A DNA stretch of 64,000 bases from Bicyclus anynana (GCF_947172395.1 NC_069105.1:13103971-13167970); one strand, 5' to 3'; counted from the stretch's first letter, positions 10,974 through 21,108 are shown. Numbers and translations are program-made. Notes: generated by a model not told the origin, from the letters alone.

Positions 10974-11199
10974 AAAAATAAGTTGGGTTTTCCTTCCTGA
11001 CGCTATAACTCCAGAACGCATGAACCGATTTCCACGGTTTTGCATTCGTTGGAAATGTCTCGGGCTCCGTGAGGTTTATAGCAAATAAAATTCAAGAAAA
11101 GGTAGGGGTAGGATAGGGGTAGGGTAGGGGTAGAGTTGGGTAGGGGTAGTTTAAAGTTTACATAGAGTTTCACGCGGACGAAGTCGCGGGCTCCGCTAG
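10974..11199 (+). mobile_element. Helitron-like Hel-D, complete, with G-rich core
   Basis: It starts with TC (TCTACTATATAAAAATAAG) and ends in a hairpin followed by CTAG, lying between an A (10973) and a T (11200). That is the expected Helitron arrangement: TC start, CTRR end, A/T insertion, no TSD. Inside are TATAACTCCAGAACGCATG and a short GGTAGGGGTAGG minisatellite. It is non-autonomous. Confidence 0.75.
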
Positions 11200-11430
11200 T
11201 AATCAACAATTAATGATTATGATGCTGATGATTAGCAATTTATTACAAACAGTTATTCACATCGGATTTTGCTGAAATTATGTACCTAATATACCGTTAA
11301 ACAAAGCATTGCATAGTGAATAATAAACTTAGTTAAACCGGTTAATGCAATTAAACAATGTCAAGTGAACATATTTATGGCTCCATTGGAATAAGGACAC
11401 AGTTGCTAACATTTTATACATATATAGCCC

Positions 11431-11578
11431 TCATTCGCACGAGAGTTTCTAACGGACGTTAAAAAAACGTTCAAATACCACAAATGCATTCCCAAGTATA
11501 TGTTCACACGACACGCGTTTATAAAACACAGTGTTGCATTTTTTTTAACGTCCCTTAAAGAAACTCTCGTGCGAATGA
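11431..11578. mobile_element. Fold-back MITE, about 37-bp inverted repeats
   Basis: The left end TCATTCGCACGAGAGTTTCT and right end AGAAACTCTCGTGCGAATGA are reverse complements, and pairing extends with mismatches into AACG(G)ACGTTAAAAAA. The 150-bp element is non-coding; its superfamily is not assigned. Confidence 0.85.
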
Positions 11579-11813
11579 CTTACATACTACCGCACCGGTA
11601 CTGCACCTTACCGGTTTCATCCGCGTATTTCCGTATAAACACGAGTATAAAATACATAAATTTCTTATATTACTCGGTGAAGATGTAGATTTCAATTGGT
11701 AAAAGATCACAAACTTACAAATAAATTACCTGTTAAATATTATTGTTAGTTAGTAATTGTTAGTTATTAAAAAAACATGTTTTTTGGGAATTCATATTGT
11801 AGTTTTGTGTTCT

Positions 11814-12008
11814 GCCCCTGTACCCAAGTGGCACGTCGATTGTCTTTCTTCAATTGCAAACGCTTCGAAAACAAGAAAAATGTATGGGAATGACATTTGC
11901 TATTGACAGATCACGTGAACAAGATCTGTCATTCCCATACATTTTTCTAGTTTTCGAAGCGTTTGCGATCGTAGAAAGAGAATCGGCGAGCCACTTGGCT
12001 ACAGGGGC
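11814..12008. mobile_element. Fold-back MITE, about 80-bp inverted repeats
   Basis: GCCCCTGTACCCAAGTGGC at the left pairs with GCCACTTGGCTACAGGGGC at the right, and pairing continues inward almost to the centre (GAAAAATGTATGGGAATGAC with its complement). The loop, around CACGTGAACAAG, is itself flanked by GACAGATC/GATCTGTC. As RNA this would form a long hairpin. A 96-codon open frame here crosses the palindrome and is not a gene. Confidence 0.9.
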
Positions 12009-12079
12009 TAGTCCTAACACCAACATAGCAGCTGTGGCAGCCGATCCGAATGTGTTGAATCAATACATTTTACGCTCTA

Positions 12080-12180
12080 ACTTCGACTCCAATTCCCCAA
12101 CAGCAAAGCTATTTAATGGAATTGTCTCGACGATTGAGTCGTAGCACTCTTGGGCTTTATAAGAACACGTTTCAGCATTA
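12080..12180 (+). pseudogene. Coding-like segment, broken copy
   Basis: It is about 80% similar to 12602-12700. The frame reads SNSPTAKLFNGIVSTIES and then stops where the second copy continues. It lies just right of the 195-bp MITE. The protein family is not recognised. Confidence 0.4.
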
Positions 12181-12494
12181 TCAACCCGTATTCGGCTCTC
12201 TGCTGAGCTCGAGTCTCTTCTCAGAATGAGAGGGGTTAGGCTAATAGTCCACCACGCTGGCCCAATGCGGATCGCCAGAATTCACACACGCAGAGAAATA
12301 AGAAGATTCTCTGGTATGCACGCTTCCTCACGATGTTTTTTCTCCACTTTTTGAGAGGAGTGATATTTAATTTCTTAAAATGCACACAACTGAAAAGTTG
12401 GAGGTGCATGCCCCGGACCGGATTCGAACCGTGAGAGCCGTTATAGCCCAGTGGATATGACCTCTGCATCCGATTCCGGAGGATGTGAGTTCGT
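12179..12494 (-). mobile_element. SINE-1 with inverted 5' head
   Basis: From 12179 to 12430 this is the minus-strand body from tail to B box (CCGGATTCGAACC). The head then appears reversed, on the plus strand: GAGCCGTTATAGCCCAGTGG, then the B-box start at 12486-12492. So one SINE is present with its first 60 bases inverted in place, the product expected from twin priming. Confidence 0.8.
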
Positions 12495-12555
12495 AGTATA
12501 TTATTCTATGTTAAATTGTGTGAATTAGTATTGTTTCAAATTCAAAGTTCGTTTA

Positions 12556-12747
12556 TTTCAAGTAAGCTTAGTTTACAAGAATTTAATACGCGCGCTAATT
12601 TTTGACTTCAATTCCCCAGCAGCAAAGCTGTTTAATGAAATTGTCTCGCCGATTGACTCGTGGCTCCCTATGGCTCTATATAAGGACGCCTTTGCTAACA
12701 TGATAGAATCTACGTACCGTAAGTGGCTTGCTCGCAAAGGATGTTGA
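12556..12747 (+). pseudogene. Coding-like segment of unrecognised protein
   Basis: An open frame with no ATG ends in TGA at 12745-12747. Its last 47 codons look protein-like: DFNSPAAKLFNEIVSPIDSW, then MALYKDAFANMIESTYRKWL and ARKGC. The related broken copy at 12.08 kb supports that this was once a longer unit. The upstream part (about 12540-12580, CAAGTAAGCTTAGTTTACAAG) resembles a repeat tail and not exon. It could be a gene fragment caught by a transposon, a retropseudogene or a terminal exon. Confidence 0.35.
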
Positions 12748-13122
12748 AAGGAAATAATTTGCTCAAAGGTGGAACTTGTTAGTCAACTAATTCAACGATT
12801 AATCGGATGAAAAATTGTAGTAAGGATACGAGCACTTGTAAAAGTGAACCGTTGAGGACACTTTTAAGTGATTCAGCTGTAATAGTAAATAATAATTAAG
12901 TAAATGTAAATAAAATTTATTCTCTTAAAATTATTTTGTTAAATTTGGTGCGAGTGTTTCATAAAAAAATTACCATCATTATATTCAAATTCTTTAATTT
13001 CAAGATTTTAAAAAAAAATATTTATCTGTTTCAACCAGTTAAATAAGGCAGTTAATTTAAGGCAGTTTAATTTGTAATAATTTGTAAATCATGATTATTT
13101 CAGTCAAGTTCATATCGACGTT

Positions 13123-13415
13123 CATGCGCAATGGATTTATAAGACGGAGGTCCTGGGTTCGATCCCCGGCTGCACCGATTGAGGCTTTCTTAATTGGTCC
13201 AGGCCTGGCTTGTGGGAGGCTTGGGCCGTGGCTAGTTACCACCCTGCCGGCAAAGACGTACCGCCAAGCGATTTAGCATTTACGATGTCGTGTAGAAACC
13301 GAAAGGGGTGTGAATTTTAATCCTCCTCCTTACAAGTTAGCCCGATTTCATCTTCATCATCACTTACCATCAGGTGAGATTATTTTCAAGAGCAAACTTG
13401 TACAAAATAAAAAAA
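13123..13415 (+). mobile_element. SINE-2, nearly full-length
   Basis: The B box GGTTCGATCCCCGGCTG follows a decayed A-box region (GCGCAATGGATT). Then come TTAATTGGTCCAGGCCTGGC, ACGTACCGCCAAGCGATTTA, CACTTACCATCAGGTGAGAT and an A-rich tail. Confidence 0.88.
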
Positions 13416-13432
13416 CAAGTTCTCTCATTACA

Positions 13433-13460
13433 AATGAAATGAAATGAAATGAAATGAAAA
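13433..13460. repeat. (GAAAT)n microsatellite
   Basis: Five consecutive GAAAT pentamers directly at the tail of a LINE 3' end, probably grown from that tail. Confidence 0.9.
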
Positions 13461-13565
13461 TACACTTTATTGTACACCACGAAGAAACATACAATACAAA
13501 AAAATAATTTAAAAAAAAATGTACAATAGGCGGCCTTATCGCTAAAAAGCGATACAAGTTTCGAC
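13459..13565 (-). mobile_element. LINE 3' UTR end
   Basis: TACACTTTATTGTACACCAC and GGCGGCCTTATCGCTAAAAA match, in order, parts of the segment at 58.8 kb (CTTTATTGCACAC, GGCGTCCTTATT). Read on the minus strand this is a retroelement 3' UTR with TTCAT-rich tail. The parent LINE is not identified. Confidence 0.45.
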
Positions 13566-14003
13566 GTTAACACTTTGTGAGTGACAAAGACAAAACTACG
13601 TTCTATTTATATAGTGGGTGTTGGGCGTTACCCAAGGTAGAAAAACAAGCCCTAAGCAATGTCCCTAGTCCTACAAAAACCTTAATGTTATTTAAGTAAA
13701 GTGAAAGCGAAAATTTAACGCGATCAATAAATTTTCAGATTAAAACATCCACCGTAAACGAGACGAACGATGCTCGTAACATTAACGAAGAAGGAACAAA
13801 TGAAAGCGCTAGCAATAAGGGTGGCAATTTTTACACCCGCGCCGTGCGCCGCGAATAAGTAACGTTTATGTTATGACGTAGCACTGAAAAAGTTAGGGTT
13901 GCCAACGAAAATAACATTAAACTCTAAACCTTTTTTTTCGTAGTAGGAAACATCCCTTCTGGACTTCTGCCAATTCTGGCAGGGCGTGTCTGATTGAAAT
14001 CAT

Positions 14004-14379
14004 CGACTTGGTCGCAAATTATGGGCCTCATAAGAAGGCTCAGAGTCACACAGCGAGCGATGTAACGAGCTATGTTAGGAGTATCTCTGCGTGATCGAAT
14101 CAGAAATGAGGAGATCCGCAGAAGAACCAAAGTCACCGACGTAGCTCAACGAGTTGTGTAGCTGAAGTGGCAATGGGCGGGGCACATAGTTCGAAGAGCC
14201 GATGGACGTTGGGGACCCAAAGCGCAGTGTTGGTCGCCCCCCCAACAGGTGGACTGACGACATCAAGCGAGTCGCAGGGATTCATTGGATGTAGGTGGCT
14301 CAGTATTGGGATGTTTGGAAGTCCCTACAAAAGGCCTATGTCCTGCAGTGGATGTCCACCAACTGATATGATGATGATT
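14004..14379 (+). mobile_element. RTE LINE, 5'-truncated 3' end
   Basis: It matches RTE residues from about 861 (TWSLTMGLIRR region) to the stop, UTR and a short ATGATGATGAT tail. A deletion removes the GPKVLEWRPR codons, and a stop lies in the VAKLKW region (GTGTAG). Confidence 0.9.
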
Positions 14380-15070
14380 ATAGTACCTAAGAGGTACATG
14401 TTATTTAATAAATACTCCCGCGTAATTACAGTTCCTCTGAAGATAACATATATCACATATGCATTAAAGATAATTATTAAGATTAAGGATTCCAATAGAA
14501 AAAGATTTTTTCAAATTATTCCAGTAGTCTCATAGCCTCTTCGTTCTTCTTAATCGTTCTTATAATATTAGTTTAAATAACAATGTTCATTAAATTTAAA
14601 TTGTTAAATTTAAAATCAACTACGTCTTTTTTGTCTTCTCACTCTAGTTAAGAAATAATTAAGGTTACACTCAATCATTCACTAAACTCATGTTAATAGT
14701 AGTTAGCAATATTGAACATTTTGAATAAAAACTAGATTATTGTTTTAACAATGAAGGTAACACATTAGGTTACGCGTAAAAGCATCCCCCAAAAACTAAA
14801 TGTAAATCTTCGTTACGAAGCGAACTTGCGTATAGCAGAGCATATATTTTCATAGCGGTGACAACCCTGCTATTTGGCGCAAAGCCAGCATGATTGGTGA
14901 GTGTGCGATTGTTAAGCTCTCTACGCCAGAGTTCCGAGGCCTGTTAGTGAACTGACATGAATGTATTCACCTCAGACTATGTATTCAAGTTGCTGGGACG
15001 GGAATAATGACTGTGTTCTGTTGGCGATTTATTGCGATGTTACAATTACAATACCACTAATGTATGATGT
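14380..15070. other. AT-rich stretch without supported features
   Basis: No coding region or clear repeat found. A weak GC rise sits near 14840-14950. Confidence 0.4.
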
Positions 15071-15449
15071 ACTAGCGACTTCTTCCGCGTGGAATTCAGC
15101 TTTTCACAAATCCCTGGGGAACCATGCATTTTCCGGGATAAAAAGTAGCCTATGTGTTAGTTAATCCAGGCTATAATATATCTTAATACCAAATTTCAGC
15201 TAATTCGGTTCAGTAGTCAAAGCGTGAAACAAACATTCATATCATCAAAATCATCAGTATTCGCAAATCCCGGGAAACCATGGATTTTTTCAGGATAAAA
15301 AGTAGCCTATGTGTCAATCCAGAGTAGAAACTATTTCCATTCCAAATTTCAGCCAAATCGCTTCAGTAGTAGCGGCGTTAAAGAGTAACAAACATCCAAC
15401 ATACATCCAAACGTCCATACAAACTTTCGTGTTTATAATATTAGTAGGA
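15071..15449 (-). mobile_element. Helitron-like Hel-A with duplicated interior
   Basis: Read on the minus strand: TCCTACTAATATTATAAAC start, Hel-A body, and a CTAG end at 15072-15075. The block around ACCATG...GGATAAAAAGTAGCCTATG occurs twice (near 15121-15150 and 15279-15310), and the block CAAATTTCAGC also repeats. The hairpin stem before CTAG has lost symmetry. Confidence 0.7.
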
Positions 15450-15684
15450 AGTAGGATGTACGATTTATATATTTCAAGTGACAGTATTAATTACCAAATA
15501 AAAAGAAAATCGAAGACTACTTTTTTTCTCTTTACTAAGTTTAATAACTTCAAATTAACGTTAGTTTCTCTATTTTCAGTTTTTGAAATGTTTTCTTGTC
15601 TTTTTTCTTTTATTACTTGTTTTTTTTCTTTATATTAATAATAAGGCATGTTGTGACTATATTGTATTATATTATATTAGTATA

Positions 15685-15895
15685 CTAGCTGATGCCACCC
15701 ACTTAGTTCCCGTTCCCGTAGCAATACGGGGATAATATATATCCTAATAGCCTTCCTCGATAAATAGGCTACCTAACCCTGAAAGAATTTTTCAAACCGG
15801 ACCAGTAGTTCCTGAGATTAGCGCGTTCTATCAAACAAACAATAAAACAAACAAACAAACAAACAAACTCTTCAGCTTTATAATATTAGTATAGA
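15685..15895 (-). mobile_element. Helitron-like Hel-B, complete
   Basis: On the minus strand it starts TCTATACTAATATTATAAAG and ends CTAG, between A (15684) and T (15896). It contains an expanded (GTTT)n stretch (15832-15868) and ACTGGTCCGGTTTGAAAAAT. Non-coding. Confidence 0.82.
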
Positions 15896-16195
15896 TGTAC
15901 GTCTACAATTATACCTATAGTATTTAAGATCTTGTTGATAATATATGAATATGTATTAATAATTGTCAACTGTTGGTGTCCTAATAAAAAAAAAAACTAA
16001 ATGATTCTCATGTTACTGTTTAAATATCCTACTTTAGGGACAGTTCTGTCTACTTATAGGTAGAGGTGAGTTTGAGCTTAGACTCACCATACTATCCCAA
16101 AGCGGCGTGGTGGACATAATGTGCATCGACGAGGTTAGTATCAAACGTTATTGAATATTATTATATGTAACGTCTTATTGTACTCTCCGAAGTAG

Positions 16196-16348
16196 AGGAG
16201 TGTAACACTACCAATTACTTCCCTACCAGGTACTGAGAATTTTAACTGAAAAATTAAAAAACATCTCAGTTTTACGTAGCCTGACTCAGGTCTCGAACCC
16301 AGGACCTTGTGATCCATAAACACGTAGGCTAACACTGGACTGGAGGTA
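16196..16348 (-). mobile_element. SINE-4, tRNA-headed
   Basis: On the minus strand CCTGGGTTCGAGACCTGAG is a B box about 40 bases after an A-box-like GTCCAGTGTTAGCC. An ACTGAGATG body follows. It is similar in plan to copies at 29.2 and 39.9 kb. Confidence 0.5.
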
Positions 16349-16989
16349 GTTATAAGGCCATAATGTAAATGCTCCTATTTTATGGCCTGCTATTGAGGCA
16401 ATGATGCCAAAAATGGCCAAAACATTCTTGTTGAATAGAATTTACATTTTGCTAAAATATAATATTTTTTTGGGTCTATAAAAATAAAAAATGGTACCAC
16501 AATGCGTAATAACACCCCCATTCATAATTTATTCTAGACCCCGTAACGCTAAGCATCGTTATAAAATCTTTAATCGCCATTTTATACTTTGCCAGGATTT
16601 CAGAACACCTGCTTTCAGTTATAAATTCATAATTAGACAGTATACATTACTTTATAAATAATTTATACGAAGGCTGGTGTAGGCGTAATATTAACAGTTA
16701 CTTGGGAAATACGTAAGCATTTTTATTTAGTAAACGCGTCTATTGAGTCGTAAAGCCATAAATGTCCAATTAGTTAGAAGGGCAGTTCATGATGCTAAAT
16801 GTGTACCTACTCTAGCGTTTCGGAAACGTATTATATAAATTTCCGCTTTTAGGGGTGGGGTTTCTGCACACTTTATAGAATTTTTATTGTTGGCTTGCCG
16901 AAATCGGCAAAAATAATTTTTTTTGTTACTTTATTATTTATTAAAAAAAAATAACCGCGCTTATATCTAAGAATAGAAATATACAATAA
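16349..16989. other. Stretch without supported features
   Basis: A small symmetrical AATGTAAATGC...GAATTTACATT motif is present near 16364-16447. Nothing else found. Confidence 0.35.
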
Positions 16990-17230
16990 GATCCTTGCAC
17001 GTCCAATTTTCAGTTAGGTGCATTGACAATATTAAATACAGAGACATGGTGAAGGAAAAATATCGTGAGAAGACCTCCTTTTGAGAATTTTCTTAACTCT
17101 CTGCGTGTGTGAAGTCTGCCAATCCGCATTGGGCCAGCGTGGTGGACTATTTGGCCTAACCTCTCTCGTTCTGAGAGGAGACTCGAGCTCAGCAGTGAGC
17201 GGAATATGGGTTGATAATGATGATGATGAT
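16990..17230 (+). mobile_element. SINE-1, head lost
   Basis: It starts inside the head at TTGCACGTCCAATTTTCAG and continues through GAGAATTTTCTTAACTCTCT and AGCGTGGTGGAC to GGGTTGATAATGATGATGAT. Confidence 0.88.
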
Positions 17231-17845
17231 AAAACAGAGAGAATAGTTGACTAGATCGAAAGAAAAACTTTTAATTACTTCAAAATATAACTTTATTTAA
17301 CACACCCTTGTTTGATTGCATATCCCATTTCAGCACCCTTAACAAGTTCGTATCATAATCAATCATCTCTTTTTGACATGACTCATCATGTCCCAGTTCG
17401 CCAAAAACACGAAACATGACCAAAAATCGCTATAACCATATAAAGAACGATTGAATTGTAACCTTATTGTTCTTAATAATAAAGTCTACTTCTGCTTGAC
17501 GATTGTTTTTATAAAAAGTACTTCGATTCGATTAGGTCGCTACAAAATGATTAATAGGTTTTATTTTTTTTACTAAAATCTATGGAGGTAATTGACTCTT
17601 TTTCACTGTACTGTGATACTAAACAATATACTGCTTTACTTTATTAAGTCGAGCTCTTAATGACAAAGTTGCTTGGATAGAATATTGCTTACAACTCACA
17701 CCCTGACAGGTTGTCAGTGATCTTCGCGTAGTAGCGTTCGTTAAGAGTGTGCAATATGTAATTTGGTGGTTACAAATGGTTCTGGATCTCAGATTCTGGA
17801 AAAGTTAGCAGCCTGATATTTGGGTAAATGATATTTCAATAATCA
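17231..17845. other. 5' flank of the full-length RTE
   Basis: AT-rich, no ORF or repeat found. It ends with ATGATATTTCAA (17828-17839), the left target-site duplication of the RTE, followed by six bases TAATCA. Confidence 0.45.
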
Positions 17846-20800
17846 GGGGGAGGCTAGGGGGTGTAAGGGGGAGGCTAGTACCAGTCAGTCTCCCCAACTG
17901 CCAACCTCACCTGCTCGTGGTGCACCCTGCAGATGGACCGACGAGGCTCTGGCGACCGACGAATGGCGGTATATCCATTCCCACAGGCTAGATTACGAAA
18001 TGCCTCAGGCCGGTGTCGGGCAGCAGCGACACCGGCGCGAGTAATCTAGCACTGCGCTGACCAACCCGCATGCCCAGCGTGGTCAGTACTGGGCAAAACT
18101 TTGTATGGACGGCAAAAACAAAACACAGCCCCTAGTCCCCGGCAGCCCCGCTATTCCTGGCTCTGGCAGCGGTTATGGTAACGGCGGGGCAAGGGGTGTT
18201 AAGAATCTCCGGCAGAGATTCCGCTGCCAACCCCGACGACTAGACCTGGCAACATACAACGCACGCACTTTGAGGTCCGACGAAAAGGTCATCGAGCTGG
18301 AAGAAGTTATGAGCAAGTTGCACTGGGATATCATAGGATTGTCTGAAGTCCGAAGAGAGGGGGAGGGCTCGATAATCCTTGAATCCGGCAACATGCTCTA
18401 CTACCGGGAGGGCGACCAACAGTCCCAGGGTGGTGTCGGATTTATCGTTCACAAGTCCCTCGTGAACAATGTTGTAAAAGTCGAGAGTGTGTCGAGCAGG
18501 GTAGCGTTCCTGGTCCTCCGAATTACCAAACGGTATTCGTTGAAGGTTATACAGGTTTACGCACCGACCTCGACACATCCCGAGGAGGAGGTAGAGGTAT
18601 TGTATGAGGATATTTCTAAAGCCATACATGCCTCAAACTCTTATTACAATGTTGTGATGGGGGATTTTAACGCAAAGCTGGGCGAACGTAGCGGTTCAGA
18701 GTTGAAAGTGGGACGATTTGGATATGGGCAACGGAACGATAGGGGCCAAATGTTGGCTGACTTCATGGAGAAGGAGGGCCTCTTTATGATGAACTCCTTC
18801 TTCAAGAAGCCACCACACAGGAAATGGACCTGGATGAGCCCCGATGGTTCCACGAAAAACGAGATCGACTTCATCTTGTCTACCAGACGGCAAATATTCA
18901 ACGATGTTTCTGTGATCCATAGGGTGAAAACCGGTAGCGATCACCGAATGGTTAGAGGCACGTTGAATATCAACATTCAGCTGGAACGGTATCGACTGGT
19001 GAAGTCTACGCTCCGACCTACTCGTGCCCATATTCAAAACCCCGAGTCCTTTCAACTAGAACTGCAGAACCGCTTTGATTGCCTAGAAAATTGCGAAACT
19101 GTGGACGATCTGAACAACAGGTTTGTGGAAACTGTCCATTCCGTTGGGTCTAAGTTCTATAAGACCCACCGTGCGAAAAGAACCAAAAAGTTCTCGGACC
19201 AAACACTTAAACTCATGGAAGAGAGGCAAGAAATGAGATTACAGTCTTCAGCAGATGCGTCAAAATACCGACAAATCAGTAGACAGATCTCTAAGTCGCA
19301 AACCAGCGACTTGCGAAATTTCAATACCGAGCGTATTAAAAATGCGATTGAAAATAATCGAGGCTCGAAAGTTTTCGCCAGAGATCTGTCTATTGGACAG
19401 AGGCAGCTGACGCGTTTGAAGACCGAACACGGTAATCTAATTTCTTCCAAGCCCGAGTTATTAAGTGAGGTCGAGAAGTTCTATGGACAGCTATACACGA
19501 CTACTCAGCAGCCTGTTGCCAATTTGGCTAAAGACCCCAGAGCCAAGTTGACCCGACACTATACCGAAGATATCCCGGACGTCAGCCTATACGAGATTAG
19601 TGTGGCTCTCAAACACCTGAAGAACAATAAGGCGCCAGGTGAGGACGGAATCACAGCAGAACTCCTGAAAGCGGGTGGAAAACCGATACTTAAAGTCCTT
19701 CAGCGATTGTTCAATTCCGTCATTCACGAGGGCACGACGCCTGAGGCGTGGCATAGGAGCGTGGTGGTTCTGTTCTTCAAAAAAGGTGACAACACCTTGC
19801 TGAAGAATTACAGACCCATCTCGCTGCTAAGCCATGTTTACAAATTGTTCTCGAGAGTCATTACGAATCGTCTCGCTAATAGGTTTGACGACTTCCAGCC
19901 TCCCGAACAAGCCGGTTTCCGAAAAGGCTTTAGTACCATAGACCACATCCATACGCTGCGGCAGGTTATACAGAAGACTCACGAGTATAACCAGCCACTT
20001 TGCTTAGCGTTTGTGGACTATGAGAAAGCCTTCGATTCGGTGGAAACCTGGGCTGTGCTAAGGTCATTGCAGAGATGCCGAATTGATTACAGGTATATCC
20101 AAGCGTTGAAGTGCTTGTACGAAAACGCCACTATGTCAGTCCGTATTCAGGATCAGACTACGAGGCCAATCCAGTTGCAGCGAGGAGTGCGTCAGGGAGA
20201 TGTGATCTCTCCGAAGCTATTTACCGCCGCACTGGAAGACGTCTTTAAGCTTCTGGACTGGAGCGGACTTGGCATCAACATCAATGGCGAGTACATCACT
20301 CAACTGCGGTTCGCGGATGATGTAGTCATCATGGCACAGACTCTGGATGACCTTAGTACCATGCTCAATGACCTCAGCAGCGTTTCTCAACAGGTGGGCC
20401 TGAAAATGAACATGGGCAAAACAAAAATAATGTGTAATGCTCATGTATCGCTCCACCCAGTTATAGTTGAGAACGCTGCACTCGAAATTGTAGACGAATA
20501 CATATACCTAGGACATATGATCCAGTTAGGTAGGTCCAATTTCGAGAAAGAGGTGAACCGTCGAATCCAACTCGGCTGGGCTGCATTCGGGAAGCTTCGC
20601 GACATCTTTTCGTCCGAAATTCCTCAGTGCCTGAAGACAAAAGTCTTCGAACAGTGCGTGTTGCCAGTGATGACCTATGGTTCCGAGACTTGGTCGCTAA
20701 CTATGGGCCTCATAAGAAGGCTTAGAGTCACACAGCGGGCGATGGAACGAGCTATGTTAGGAGTATCTCTGCGTGATCGAATCAGAAATGAGGAGATCCG

Positions 20801-21096
20801 CAGAAGAACCAAAGTCACCGACATAGCTCAACGAGTTGCGAAGCTGAAGTGGCAATGGGCGGGGCACATAGTGCGAAGAGCCGATGGACGTTGGGGTCCC
20901 AAAGTGCTGGAATGGCGACCCCGCACTAGTAAGCGCAGTGTTGGCCGACCCCCCACCAGGTGGACTGACGACATCAAGCGAGTCGCAGGGATTCGCTGGA
21001 TGCAGGCGGCTCAGTATCGTGATGTTTGGAAGTCCCTACAAAAGGCCTATGTCCTGCAGTGGACGTCCATCGGCTGATATGATGATGATGATGATG
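17846..21096 (+). mobile_element. RTE-clade non-LTR retrotransposon, full-length
   Basis: The 3.25-kb element has a 259-base 5' UTR starting GGGGG, one ORF, a very short 3' UTR and a (TGATGA)n tail. It is flanked by ATGATATTTCAA at 17828-17839 and 21097-21108; the unambiguous part of this target-site duplication is TATTTCAA. The 5' UTR recurs at 57.97 kb, which confirms that this is the true 5' end. Base composition is much richer in GC than the flanks. An intact ORF, complete ends and an unmutated duplication suggest a recent insertion. From memory it resembles lepidopteran RTE elements such as those described in Heliconius. Confidence 0.95.
18105..21077 (+). CDS. RTE endonuclease-reverse transcriptase
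   Basis: The 990-residue single ORF has the usual length for the RTE clade. It nicks target DNA and primes cDNA synthesis on the element's RNA. Residues 1-45 are a Gly/Pro-rich leader. The endonuclease spans about 47-290 with YNARTLR (51-57), Glu81 in SEVR, GDFN (186-189), NEIDF (252-256) and SDH (278-280). The reverse transcriptase spans about 495-810: NYRPISLL (568-575), FVDYEKAFDSVE (636-647), GVRQGDVISP (694-703) and the FADD active site (736-739), with GLKMNMGKTK and YLGHMI after it. The C-terminus has WAGHIVRR (918-925) and GRPPTRWTDDI (947-957). All catalytic residues I can check are present. The ATG at 18105 is supported because the 58-kb deleted copy starts with nearly the same residues (M-D-K...QPLVPG). 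Confidence 0.96.
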   Translation: MDGKNKTQPLVPGSPAIPGSGSGYGNGGARGVKNLRQRFRCQPRRLDLATYNARTLRSDEKVIELEEVMSKLHWDIIGLSEVRREGEGSIILESGNMLYYREGDQQSQGGVGFIVHKSLVNNVVKVESVSSRVAFLVLRITKRYSLKVIQVYAPTSTHPEEEVEVLYEDISKAIHASNSYYNVVMGDFNAKLGERSGSELKVGRFGYGQRNDRGQMLADFMEKEGLFMMNSFFKKPPHRKWTWMSPDGSTKNEIDFILSTRRQIFNDVSVIHRVKTGSDHRMVRGTLNINIQLERYRLVKSTLRPTRAHIQNPESFQLELQNRFDCLENCETVDDLNNRFVETVHSVGSKFYKTHRAKRTKKFSDQTLKLMEERQEMRLQSSADASKYRQISRQISKSQTSDLRNFNTERIKNAIENNRGSKVFARDLSIGQRQLTRLKTEHGNLISSKPELLSEVEKFYGQLYTTTQQPVANLAKDPRAKLTRHYTEDIPDVSLYEISVALKHLKNNKAPGEDGITAELLKAGGKPILKVLQRLFNSVIHEGTTPEAWHRSVVVLFFKKGDNTLLKNYRPISLLSHVYKLFSRVITNRLANRFDDFQPPEQAGFRKGFSTIDHIHTLRQVIQKTHEYNQPLCLAFVDYEKAFDSVETWAVLRSLQRCRIDYRYIQALKCLYENATMSVRIQDQTTRPIQLQRGVRQGDVISPKLFTAALEDVFKLLDWSGLGININGEYITQLRFADDVVIMAQTLDDLSTMLNDLSSVSQQVGLKMNMGKTKIMCNAHVSLHPVIVENAALEIVDEYIYLGHMIQLGRSNFEKEVNRRIQLGWAAFGKLRDIFSSEIPQCLKTKVFEQCVLPVMTYGSETWSLTMGLIRRLRVTQRAMERAMLGVSLRDRIRNEEIRRRTKVTDIAQRVAKLKWQWAGHIVRRADGRWGPKVLEWRPRTSKRSVGRPPTRWTDDIKRVAGIRWMQAAQYRDVWKSLQKAYVLQWTSIG

Positions 21097-21108
21097 ATGA
21101 TATTTCAA

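Noticed and set aside
11854..12144. 96-codon plus-strand frame
   Set aside because: Its first half runs through the MITE palindrome; only the last part resembles the 12.6-kb segment and is reported as such.
18173..20456. Six minus-strand frames of 70-130 codons
   Set aside because: All are antisense shadows of the RTE ORF without start context or protein-like motifs.
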